64,000 nucleotides of DNA from assembly GCA_936432065.2 (NCBI GenBank), contig OW386285.2, forward strand, positions 183,582,301 through 183,646,300. The letters run 5' to 3'. The DNA comes from Rutpela maculata. Lineage: Eukaryota > Arthropoda > Insecta > Coleoptera > Cerambycidae. Under the pieces are notes generated by a model that was given only the letters and a program-made list of their open reading frames with translations, searched no databases and was not told where the DNA came from. Below are positions 20,405-28,520 of this stretch, one piece after another. Numbering within the stretch: the stretch's first letter is position 1; every line of letters begins with the position of its first letter. Position numbers and translations under genes: made by a program.

Positions 20405-21612
20405 ATCCGAATATTTTAAACGTGTTTGAGAAGCCTACGTTTGAAACCGCGATAACTAATTTTGAAAATCATAGTCATGGACCATATTCAATCAGAAATT
20501 TAAATAATAACGACGAAATTCGTATACCTATTCAACAGCAAGATGTGTATACTGCGCCGTATGCTAGTTCGCTGTATATGCGGGGCCGGTTACTTAAAGA
20601 GGATGGTACGGTTTCGAACACAGCGGTCTTTGATAAAATGGGGTTATTGTATCTGTTTGACGAGATACGATACGAAGTGAGCGGTAAAATTGTGGACAGC
20701 AGTAAAAATCCAGGCCTCGCGACTGTTATGAAGGGATATGCATCATTCACTCCGAATGACGCGAATCACTTAGAAAATGCTGGATGGACTGATGTGGATG
20801 ATAATTTTGCAGACGAGAACGGTTACTTTGACGCATGTATACCTTTAAAAATATGTCTGGGGTTCGCAGAGACCTTTGAAAGAATTATTTTAAATGTCCG
20901 TCAAGAGCTGGTACTCGTTCGCAGTAGTATTGATACAAACGCAATCATAAATCTTGTAGCCGATGAAAATATTAAAGTAGAATTGGAAATCGTTCAATGG
21001 CGTGTACCACACGTGACTGTATCTGACGTTGAGCGATTAAAATTAATGAAATATCTAGAGAGGAATATCGATTTGCCTGTACCGTTTAGAAGCTGGGAAT
21101 TACATGAATACCCCATGCTGATGGAATCGCAGACGCATACTTGGAATATTAAAACTTCGTCTCAGTTAGAGACACCGCGATATATTATTTTCGGCCTTCA
21201 AACGGGTCGTAAAAATGCAGTCGCTAAACGTATGAGTGAATTTGATCACTGCGAGTTGACTAATTTTAAACTTTTTTTAAATTCGGAATCATATCCCTAT
21301 GATAACTTGAATATTAATTTTGAGAAGAATTTCTGTGCTACTCTGTATGAAATGTTCTGTCAATTTCAGAAATCTTATTATGAAAAAGAAAATGAACCTC
21401 TGCTTACTAAATATAAATTTAAAACTAAAGCTCCTCTGGTAGTTATCGACTGTTCGTGTCAGAATGAGGTTGTAAAGTCGAGTGCAGTGGACATTAGGCT
21501 GGAATTTAGCACTAATAAAAATATTCCGAAAGACACTGCTGCATATTGTCTTATAATTCATGATAGATTGATTTATTACAATCCTTTAACCAGTATAGTT
21601 CGTCCATACTAA
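20401..21612 (+). CDS. MCP: Major capsid protein (double jelly-roll, hexon-like)
   Basis: 403 residues. The opening 'VFEKPTFETAITNFENHSHGPYS', followed by NNDEIRIPIQQQDVYTAPYASSLYMRG, is the characteristic start of the insect Polinton major capsid protein. Beta-rich blocks continue through YLFDEIRYEVSGKIVDSSKNPG, IVQWRVPHVTVSD and YIIFGLQTGRKN to the C-terminus, consistent with two jelly-roll folds. In related viruses three copies form each hexon-like capsomer. Length is complete and the frame is uninterrupted. The ATG at 20401 overlaps the stop of the 44-codon ORF in an ATGA. No separate TATA/initiator pair is obvious upstream, so it is probably read from a longer polycistronic message. Two bases after its stop codon begins the next gene. 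Confidence 0.85.
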   Translation: MNPNILNVFEKPTFETAITNFENHSHGPYSIRNLNNNDEIRIPIQQQDVYTAPYASSLYMRGRLLKEDGTVSNTAVFDKMGLLYLFDEIRYEVSGKIVDSSKNPGLATVMKGYASFTPNDANHLENAGWTDVDDNFADENGYFDACIPLKICLGFAETFERIILNVRQELVLVRSSIDTNAIINLVADENIKVELEIVQWRVPHVTVSDVERLKLMKYLERNIDLPVPFRSWELHEYPMLMESQTHTWNIKTSSQLETPRYIIFGLQTGRKNAVAKRMSEFDHCELTNFKLFLNSESYPYDNLNINFEKNFCATLYEMFCQFQKSYYEKENEPLLTKYKFKTKAPLVVIDCSCQNEVVKSSAVDIRLEFSTNKNIPKDTAAYCLIIHDRLIYYNPLTSIVRPY

Positions 21613-21613
21613 T

Positions 21614-22084
21614 ATGTATATAATAGACGTGCAGGGCTTCCAGCATAAAAAGGAGTTAGCTTTTACATGTAAAGAAATTTCAATTTTTAATATTACCGAT
21701 GTCTCGTGTGTACATCGGATAATTAAACCGACCGTTAGTTACGGGCTTCTTACACACAATATTCAGAAGCAAATTAATTGGATAACTGATCATGTGCACG
21801 GCCTCCAATGGTCCACGCCTTATGATAATCTCCGGTACGGTGACCTGCAGGACTTCATCGACAGCCACGTACTTGAGAGAGAAGCAAAAGTTTATGTCAA
21901 GGGGCTGGAAAAGAAGCGATGGCTTCAGCATTATCTGCCTAATAATAATAATATTATAGACTTATATAATTGTAATAATATGAATAGTTTAATGTTAAAT
22001 AATTTAGAATATCATTGTCATAAACATATTAATAATCATTTACGCTGCTCTAGGCAGAATGTCTACTCGATATATTGTAAATAA
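21614..22084 (+). CDS. Conserved 156-aa Polinton protein, possible nuclease fold
   Basis: The protein opens with MYIIDVQGFQHKKELAFTCKEISI. It continues with a QINWITDHVHGLQW segment, VYVKGLEKKRWLQHYL (about residues 91-106), a DLYNC element, and a Cys/His-rich end (CHKHINNHLRCSRQNVYSIY). The pattern 'IDxQGF ... KELA ... VKGLEKxxWL ... DL..C ... H...C...NVY' recurs in insect Polinton-type elements as I remember them. The acidic residue near the start and the beta-strand layout suggest an RNase-H/DEDD-type exonuclease fold, but I cannot demonstrate that. The Asn repeats near residue 110 are low complexity. It starts two bases after the major capsid stop, so it is co-transcribed with the virion genes. 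Intact. Confidence 0.7.
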   Translation: MYIIDVQGFQHKKELAFTCKEISIFNITDVSCVHRIIKPTVSYGLLTHNIQKQINWITDHVHGLQWSTPYDNLRYGDLQDFIDSHVLEREAKVYVKGLEKKRWLQHYLPNNNNIIDLYNCNNMNSLMLNNLEYHCHKHINNHLRCSRQNVYSIYCK

Positions 22085-22257
22085 AGATAAGGATTTTGAA
22101 TAAACAAATTTATGCTAACCATACTGGCTTTTATTTCTGTATACATGTGTGCGTGTATGAATGACGAGTGGGGTGGGGGGCAGAGAGAGAGAGAGAGAAG
22201 TGGGGGGAGAGCTCTCGCCTCGAGTCAGAGCGCGGTGATCAGTTAGACGCTGCAAAG

Positions 22258-22573
22258 ATGCACCATCAAACGGGGCTTAGAGAGCTGATAGCGGGCAATA
22301 TTTGCCAATGTTCAATGTGTCAAGTCCCACCGGAGGGCTGGAGGTACCTGGGGCTGCCTCAGCCCCAGGACCCTGTAACGCAACCGCCACCACCACAGGA
22401 GATGCCCCGGCTGATACTCTTAGCCGACATCATGAAAGGTATTTAAAATATTTTTTCCGTTTCGTATAACTCAATACTTATAGATATTTTTTTAAATTGT
22501 TACAGACTCCATTGAACTCAGAATTTCTTCGGAGATTTGGAGAAGTCGATCTGCCAGCCAGCGAGACCAATAA
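22258..22573 (+). CDS. Small two-exon gene of unknown function (82 aa)
   Basis: Exon 1 is 22258-22438 and exon 2 is 22506-22573. The intron (22439-22505, 67 bases) has a GTATTT donor, a T-rich tract and a TTACAG acceptor, the normal size and form of a short insect intron. Splicing replaces an immediate stop (Gly-Ile-stop) with 22 more codons, ending SRSASQRDQ. The product begins MHHQTGLREL, has a CQCSMC cysteine cluster at about residues 17-22, then a Pro/Gln-rich middle (PQPQDP...QPPPPQEMP). It is GC-richer than its neighbours. A TCAGTT initiator-like motif lies 17 bases before the ATG (A at 22241), without a TATA box but after a GA-rich tract. No homologue is recognised. Confidence 0.5.
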
Positions 22574-22744
22574 ATTTCTTTTTTAATTAACATACGATCT
22601 GCCCTCCCGCCGGATAGCCAGACCAGTGATTTTATTATTTTATTAATTCTACACAATTTTAATTATAATTTTTTTTATATTAATAAAAAATGTTATTAAT
22701 AATCTTTTTTTTATTTCAATGAGTTGATAGCATCTCATACTTAT

Positions 22745-23382
22745 TAAGTGTCTGAACAGCTCGAACAGCTCCAACAGCTCCAACAGGTGTAACAGGTACG
22801 GTACCTGTTACACCTGTTGGAGCTGTTCGAGCTGTTGGAACTGACCATATATAATACACGTATATGTATACGTATATGGGCTGCTTGAACAGCTCCAACA
22901 GCTCCAACAGGTGTAACAGGTACCGTACCTGTTACACCTGTTCGAGCTGTTGGAGCTGTTCGAGCTGTTGAAACTGACCCTATATAATACACGTATATGT
23001 ATATGTATATGGGCTGCTTGAACAGCTCCAACAGGTGTAACAGGTACCGTACCTGTTACACCTGTTCGAGCTGTTGGAGCTGTTGGAGCTGTTCGAGCTG
23101 TTGGAACTGACCATATATAATACATGTATATGTATATGTATATGGGCTGCTTGAACAGCTCCAACAGCTCCAACAGGTGTAACAGGTACCGTACCTGTTA
23201 CACCTGTTCGAGCTGTTGGAGCTGACCATATATAATACAAGTATATGTATATGTATATGGGCTGCTTGAACAGCTCCAACAGCCCCAACAGCTCGAACAG
23301 CTCCAACAGGTGTAACAGGTACGGTACCTGTTACACCTGTTGGAGCTGTTCGAGCTGTTGGAGCTGTTCAAGCTGTCTCACC
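22745..23382. repeat. Array of five long palindromes built from 9-bp units
   Basis: Five inverted repeats centre on CAGGTAC[C/G]GTACCTG at about 22800, 22922, 23047, 23189 and 23321 (spacing 122-142 bases). Each arm is GTAACAGGTG-type sequence followed by two to five copies of a 9-mer, CAACAGCTC on one side and GAGCTGTTS on the other. Four spacers between palindromes share ACC[A/C]TATATAATACA followed by (GTATAT)n and GGGCTGCTTGAAC. All six frames stay partly open only because the unit length is a multiple of three. It lies between convergent transcription units. Confidence 0.9.
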
Positions 23383-23497
23383 TGCCTCTCTCATGATCAT
23401 CATGTCAGGATAGGTATTAGGAAATAAAAACACACATTTTATAAATAATTTAATTTATTAAATGTAAAATATTTATATTACAATACTTTTATACTAA

Positions 23498-24235
23498 TTA
23501 CAAAAAATGTAGACGAACTATGTCAAGCGTCTTAACATAATCTTCTAAGGTAGTCGATGGCCAGTGCCCGCTGTCTGGACCAGAGCTCCAACCAATCGGC
23601 TGCCCAGAGCGACCTTTGGATATATTATCCTCCAGCCATTTTATTAGCTGCTTATGCTCTTCATTGAAATTAATATCTAATTTGAAATGTATATTATTCC
23701 TACCAATTACTCGAAACAAAATTTCAAGAAATTCGTATTGTGTAAAGTAAGCTGCCTCGCAAAATGCTTTATTAATCGACCAATCAATACTTTTATAATT
23801 ATCAGAAATATTTTTAACCGGGTACGATTTCGAATAAAAATCAGTTGACATATAATCATCATTACACGTTAATAATTCTTCTAAAAAAATTCTAAAATAA
23901 CTATTATTCGCGGCGGGATAATGTCTGTTAATTACTTCTCGTAATCGATACACGGTAAGGTGAGTAATACATTCTCTTTGGAAAATATATTCCAACTGCT
24001 GAATAAAAATATCGTTTTGAAGTTTTTTCGTAAATATTTTTTTCATTAAATCGAAATTAGAACTATCTCTTAAAGCCATCCAGTATAAAGCTTTGTCCGG
24101 TATAACAATCTTTTCTAAAATTTTATGAACTAATTGATAATTACCCCAATTCAATGCATTTTGAATGTACCTCTCATATATGTCGCGAGTGATTAGTACA
24201 AGCTTGTACTGCAATTCTTTTTCTAACCCGTCCAT
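23498..24235 (-). CDS. Unknown accessory protein downstream of PolB (245 aa)
   Basis: The open frame extends upstream to 24244 but the first ATG is at 24235 (MDGLEKELQYKLVL). The protein is mainly helical by composition, with no signal peptide, membrane segment or metal-binding cluster. The segment YIQNALNWGNYQLVHKILEK...ALYWMALRDSSNFDLMKKIF looks like two degenerate ankyrin-like helix pairs, and a similar pair may lie at 'INKAFCEAAYFTQYEFLEILFRVIG'. An ankyrin-like interaction protein is a weak suggestion; I recognise no family. It follows the PolB stop (24288) by about 50 bases on the same strand, so the two could share a transcript. Its stop is about 115 bases from the palindrome array. 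The frame is intact and codon use is like its neighbours. Confidence 0.65.
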   Translation of the reverse strand: MDGLEKELQYKLVLITRDIYERYIQNALNWGNYQLVHKILEKIVIPDKALYWMALRDSSNFDLMKKIFTKKLQNDIFIQQLEYIFQRECITHLTVYRLREVINRHYPAANNSYFRIFLEELLTCNDDYMSTDFYSKSYPVKNISDNYKSIDWSINKAFCEAAYFTQYEFLEILFRVIGRNNIHFKLDINFNEEHKQLIKWLEDNISKGRSGQPIGWSSGPDSGHWPSTTLEDYVKTLDIVRLHFL

Positions 24236-24287
24236 CGCGATCAAAGTCTCTAAAGTAAATGAATCCGAACGGCTACTGCCAAGCGCT

Positions 24288-27200
24288 TCACTGCGTCGAT
24301 GACGTCATCTGACGAGCTGAGACTTGTTGGAAATTATATCCCCAAGGTTTCGTATCGGTATTTATATAATTTATAATTCTTTTATCATCATACGGACTGA
24401 GTGCCACCTTATTCTGTTTGATAGTATATATTTCATGTTTCTTTGATCGAATTAATCGCTGCTCTTTGGTCAAAATTTCTTTGTTAAATAGACAATTCGT
24501 AAAGTCTTCAAATGTAATTTTTCTGATTACCGAACGTGAGAGACCCTTGATCTTTTTATTTACCGACACACCCTCCACTTTATAACTATACATTTTTGCA
24601 CGGAGTCCTACGAATTCTGTCATTACGCGCCCTTGACATTCGTCTTTCATTACGCCTAGTACCTTCTTATTAGCATGAGGTATTCCGTAGACATTGTCTA
24701 CAGGATAATCCGATGTGTCGAACTGATGGATGTCTTTTTTAATGTACTTGTATATATCAACGTCGCTAAATTCGTAAATTAAACTGTCTGTGTCCGTGTA
24801 AAGTAGTTTGGCTTGCTCACCGAATTCTTTTTTAATATAATCATAATGAAAATCGTAAAGAATAATTTTTGAAAGATCTAAAATGGCGAACCCCACATAT
24901 ATTGGCTTATCGAATTTAATTTTTAGTCGATTCATTTCAATAATAATCATATCCTCGCCGAAGACAGTCGAACTGTGAAAGTTCGGTTTCGCGAGCAGAG
25001 ACTTGGCACCATATCTCCCCTCCCATTTAGTTACCAATTTAACATCTTTGTGCTTGCGAACATTCTCCATTGTCTTTCCGAACACCGCATTGTTCATTAG
25101 CTTATAGAAATTTTTCTGAAACTCGTTACTTGCCTGTTTTCGTAAATCCGTATTTAAATCAATGTATTTCTTTAGCCACCGTGACTGTTTAAATTTTAAA
25201 ATTCTATGTACCGTCTTGAGTTTTAATCCGCGTTCTAAACATTTTTTTAAAGTCCTATAATGCATTACATATCGCGTTTTATCTAACAGAGTGGTCATTA
25301 ATTTTGAATGTTTTGAACCAGGCGGCACCATATGTTCTGGACACATCGGGAGATCCTTATGTAGCTCATGTAATTCAAGTGGATACTCGATATCTACTTC
25401 CAAAATATAACCGATGTCTGACTCGTCCGATAAATTTGGAATATCTAAGGCATAAAATTGTTCGACGGGTACCCACTCGAAAGCACCTGTAGGTAGCGGA
25501 ACAGACATCCCGGCTCCATACATGTTATTGATGTCAAAGTACATGATGTGAGTCTCTCTTTCGTCGGGATTAAACGCATCCCCCATGTACTTGTTGTTAG
25601 CTTTCGAGTATCTGTTAGATACCTGCGCTACACCGCCTCTTACGCCTTTTTCGATCATCAGTATCGTATCAATGTCTGTGAGAAGCTCTAAATTTTCTTT
25701 AGTTATTTTTAACATCGCGTCGAATGCCAGTCCCGGAGCAGTATAATAATTTAAAGCGTCAAGTCCGTACGTCTGTATGCATATCTCGCGGAAATTTTCA
25801 AATATATCAGCTAGCAGTAATACATCTGTTTTTAAATATATATCGTAATATTCTCCTAATGTCTTAATATCGAATTTATTCCAGATATTCATAGCGTGGT
25901 TATAATCGTCCTCTGTTATGTTTTCGTCAGTCAGTTTACTGTAAAATTCTTCTTTAGCTGGTAGAGATGTCTCGTCTAATTTTTCCCAAGAATTTAAATA
26001 ATCATAAGGAAAAACACCTTTCCGCGTTAATAATTGAAATTGTTCGTCATTATTACAGTACGATTTAGTGATTCGTTTCTGGTCATCGTCGAGATAGGAA
26101 GCTAGTTTTTCGATTTTGTCCGCCATAAACCTAAACGAATCAATAAATCTTAGTTTAATTTTCGTATCTCTAACCCGTTTAGTGAAAGAAATGTATTTTT
26201 CCTTATTAATCGGTAATAATGAAATTTGTCCGTCAAATGCCGTTGCTAGCTGTTTGATTATCAGGTGGCCGTCGTAACCTGATAAACAATGAAATATAAC
26301 CGGAATCACGTGACTATCTTGATAATTAATGTTACATCTCATATGCGCCGGTCCCCTATAATACCCAGTTAAATGATTGTGATCGGCTACTTTGATGTCC
26401 GTCTCTTTGAAGGACCCCTCACAGATATGACAGACCTGCGCGAGATCGAATTCATTTTTTTGTGTCTCGTTTAACGACTCCATAGGTTTTATGTCGGACA
26501 TGATTACATTAACTCGGTCTGAAATTTTTTCAAGTTCTTTAACAAACCAGTACTGACAGTCGGCGCCTCGGTACATTTTAAATTGCGATAGACTGTCATC
26601 GTACGAACATTTTAAGTAATACGCGACGCTAAAAGCTGTATGTTTCTGGTAATTTTGAGTATTTTGATTCGTGTTAGCATCACAGTCCTCTAAGATACAT
26701 TCGAAATCAGCATAAATAGCGAACGGTACTCTTTCTTTATAACGGTAATTTTTAAATTTTAAAAACTTTTCATCCTCGTCGGGTAATTCAATTTTGCATG
26801 TATTAGTTTTCGAATTACAATCATTTGAATGTCGGTCTAGAAGTTCTTGAGTAGAGAAATGATTAAGACATCGGTTGCAGATAAATTTTTCATGTCCGTG
26901 TGAAGATAACTGTTTAGATAATAATCGAGACATATTCTTTATCCAAGCAAAATGATATTGCGTAGCATCAGTAAAATTATCGGCAGAATTCGTAGGAATC
27001 ATTAATAAATTTACGACGCGTTCAAAACTGTATTTACTTAAACATAACGGTAAAACTTCCCTTTTAACTAAGGTGTATACGTTTATCGAAATATCATTTA
27101 AGCGTTCGAATTTTTTAATATTTCTTAATTCCATCGGAAACTCGATGCCATCATATTTCAAAACGTGTTTAAAATGAGGATATGAAGTCACTCTCTGCCC

Positions 27201-27965
27201 ATTCTTTTTAGCTGGGTATAATGCCGAAACTACCGACCATAAGAAGCAATATTCGTCATTATTTTTAACGTTAATAACGCACTTTTTTTCCTTTATAAAG
27301 TTTGGCATTTCAGCGTATGTTGATAATCCCACTGTTATAGGACAATATTTATTAACATTTACTCTTAGCCCGATAATTTCCGATAAGGCCCAGCCTGAAT
27401 CTTTTCCTTGAAAGTCTTCTAGATGTTTTAATAACCGTTCGGATACATTTTCTTTATACCATTCCTTTAAATTCGTATTTAAGTCTATCACAGCGTTCCT
27501 TGTAGCAAAAGTTTTTAATTCCACTGTGCCATTAATAGGCTGTACGAAGTTACATTCAAAAATAACATTTACTTTAATTAGTCCATCTTTCAAACATTTT
27601 TTAATTTGAATAGAGAAGCTCCTAAACGCTTTTTTAAAAAATAATAACGGCTCTTTAATTTGTACGTTAGTTATTATACCGGACTTAACACGATTTTTAA
27701 AACAAGATTCTACCTCTTGATATACTAAATATTTTCGTGCTGTCGGCTTTAAGGAACCGCCTAATATTTTATTTTTTAATTTTAATTTTTTCAATTGCTC
27801 TCGGTAGTATTTTAAAAGCGCTAAATTATTTTCCAATTTAAATATATTTTCACCTTTATTATCGATATGAATTTTGATTTTAATTGCCTTGGCTACTAGT
27901 TTAATATTGCTATTAATTATCGAAATATGTTGATCGATTTCATAATCAGTCTTTAAGAGCAGCAA
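24288..27965 (-). CDS. POLB: Protein-primed family B DNA polymerase
   Basis: The replicase of the element: about 1225 residues and uninterrupted. The N-terminal region carries a conserved EYCFLWSVVSALYP block (about 237-250) and a C2H2 finger CNRCLNHFSTQELLDRHSNDC (about 363-383). The 3'-5' exonuclease shows YADFE (about 418-422), GYDGHLI (about 564-569) and a Y..Y.KTD motif (about 707-714). Between the first two sits a CHIC...DHNHLTGYYRGPAHMRCN insert. Polymerase motifs are FDINNMYGAGM (A, about 810-820), FYKLMNNAVFGKTMEN (B, about 954-968) and YTDTDS (C, about 1056-1061). The frame begins after a stop with only a TTG (27965) and no ATG for some 200 codons; a tiny upstream exon (28010-28027) is a likely real start. 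Confidence 0.95.
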   Translation of the reverse strand: MLLLKTDYEIDQHISIINSNIKLVAKAIKIKIHIDNKGENIFKLENNLALLKYYREQLKKLKLKNKILGGSLKPTARKYLVYQEVESCFKNRVKSGIITNVQIKEPLLFFKKAFRSFSIQIKKCLKDGLIKVNVIFECNFVQPINGTVELKTFATRNAVIDLNTNLKEWYKENVSERLLKHLEDFQGKDSGWALSEIIGLRVNVNKYCPITVGLSTYAEMPNFIKEKKCVINVKNNDEYCFLWSVVSALYPAKKNGQRVTSYPHFKHVLKYDGIEFPMELRNIKKFERLNDISINVYTLVKREVLPLCLSKYSFERVVNLLMIPTNSADNFTDATQYHFAWIKNMSRLLSKQLSSHGHEKFICNRCLNHFSTQELLDRHSNDCNSKTNTCKIELPDEDEKFLKFKNYRYKERVPFAIYADFECILEDCDANTNQNTQNYQKHTAFSVAYYLKCSYDDSLSQFKMYRGADCQYWFVKELEKISDRVNVIMSDIKPMESLNETQKNEFDLAQVCHICEGSFKETDIKVADHNHLTGYYRGPAHMRCNINYQDSHVIPVIFHCLSGYDGHLIIKQLATAFDGQISLLPINKEKYISFTKRVRDTKIKLRFIDSFRFMADKIEKLASYLDDDQKRITKSYCNNDEQFQLLTRKGVFPYDYLNSWEKLDETSLPAKEEFYSKLTDENITEDDYNHAMNIWNKFDIKTLGEYYDIYLKTDVLLLADIFENFREICIQTYGLDALNYYTAPGLAFDAMLKITKENLELLTDIDTILMIEKGVRGGVAQVSNRYSKANNKYMGDAFNPDERETHIMYFDINNMYGAGMSVPLPTGAFEWVPVEQFYALDIPNLSDESDIGYILEVDIEYPLELHELHKDLPMCPEHMVPPGSKHSKLMTTLLDKTRYVMHYRTLKKCLERGLKLKTVHRILKFKQSRWLKKYIDLNTDLRKQASNEFQKNFYKLMNNAVFGKTMENVRKHKDVKLVTKWEGRYGAKSLLAKPNFHSSTVFGEDMIIIEMNRLKIKFDKPIYVGFAILDLSKIILYDFHYDYIKKEFGEQAKLLYTDTDSLIYEFSDVDIYKYIKKDIHQFDTSDYPVDNVYGIPHANKKVLGVMKDECQGRVMTEFVGLRAKMYSYKVEGVSVNKKIKGLSRSVIRKITFEDFTNCLFNKEILTKEQRLIRSKKHEIYTIKQNKVALSPYDDKRIINYINTDTKPWGYNFQQVSARQMTSSTQ

Positions 27966-28009
27966 TGATTTTTTAGTTAATTAATTATATCAGTACTGAG
28001 TTTAGATAC

Positions 28010-28027
28010 GGTCTCGGTAGACGACAT
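28010..28027 (-). CDS. POLB: Candidate first coding exon of PolB (six codons)
   Basis: An ATG at 28027 opens six codons (Met-Ser-Ser-Thr-Glu-Thr) ending at 28010 next to a GTATCT donor. A CTTAAAG acceptor ends the intron at 27951, 59 bases later, and joins in phase 0 to the PolB frame at 27950. An ATTAACTAA branch-point-like sequence lies in between. Without this splice the PolB frame has no ATG near its start. RNA evidence is lacking. Confidence 0.5.
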
Positions 28028-28070
28028 ACTGTTTCAATTAGACAACCGTTCACCGCGAGAGATAAACAGC

Positions 28071-28106
28071 TAATGATCGAGGTGGGGAGATGACGCTGCT
28101 TTTATA
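28071..28106 (-). promoter_or_regulatory. Core promoter of PolB (TATAAAAG plus TCATTA)
   Basis: On the minus strand TATAAAAG (28106-28099) is followed, 32 bases after its first T, by the A of a TCATTA initiator (28074). The leader to the ATG at 28027 would be 46 bases. A GTCACGTGAC palindrome containing a CACGTG E-box lies just upstream (28121-28130). Confidence 0.65.
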
Positions 28107-28130
28107 CTCGGCGGCTGAGGGTCACGTGAC

Positions 28131-28520
28131 TTTGCAATGGACGATTTCTAAAAGGCCCCCGAATTTTCATAATCTGTTCGTCTTTTACATATAAAACAAT
28201 GTTAAATTGCTATATCGCTGTGGGGTGGCTACATATTCCCATAAGAAACTATGTATTGTAAGACACAAAATTATTCACGTGCATCTTTACCGTATACCTA
28301 TCTTATGTTAGTAGGCTATCAGAAATGATTTCATTTGTTTACATTAACAATTTCCTGGAATCCGATAACGGCTCTGCATTATGTTCTTATTAAATTGAAA
28401 TCTAAACGTAGAGAAGCGAACGAATATTTATCTTATATAAAACTCAGGCTAACAAGTCTAGACTTGTCTGAAAAGCGTTTATATTGGGTCTCGATATTTC
28501 CTTTGATCTAGCCGCTGTAG
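28131..28520. repeat. PolB upstream region with partial copy of terminal-repeat sequence
   Basis: About 28335-28440 repeats a segment of the right terminal repeat (28583-28690): both contain ACATTAACAATTTCCTGGAA and AACGTAGAGAAGCGAACGAA with few differences. The rest shows no gene. Confidence 0.75.

Noticed and set aside
22745..23382. CRISPR-like array
   Set aside because: The spacers are the same sequence rather than unique, the repeats are long palindromes, and the setting is a eukaryotic transposon.
22716..23427. Several repetitive open frames (Ser/Asn, Cys/Trp/Ser or Val/Gly/Ala repeats) across the palindrome array on both strands
   Set aside because: They exist because the 9-bp unit is a multiple of three; the peptides are pure repeat translations and cross palindrome centres.
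25304..25492. 62-codon plus-strand frame
   Set aside because: Antisense to PolB.
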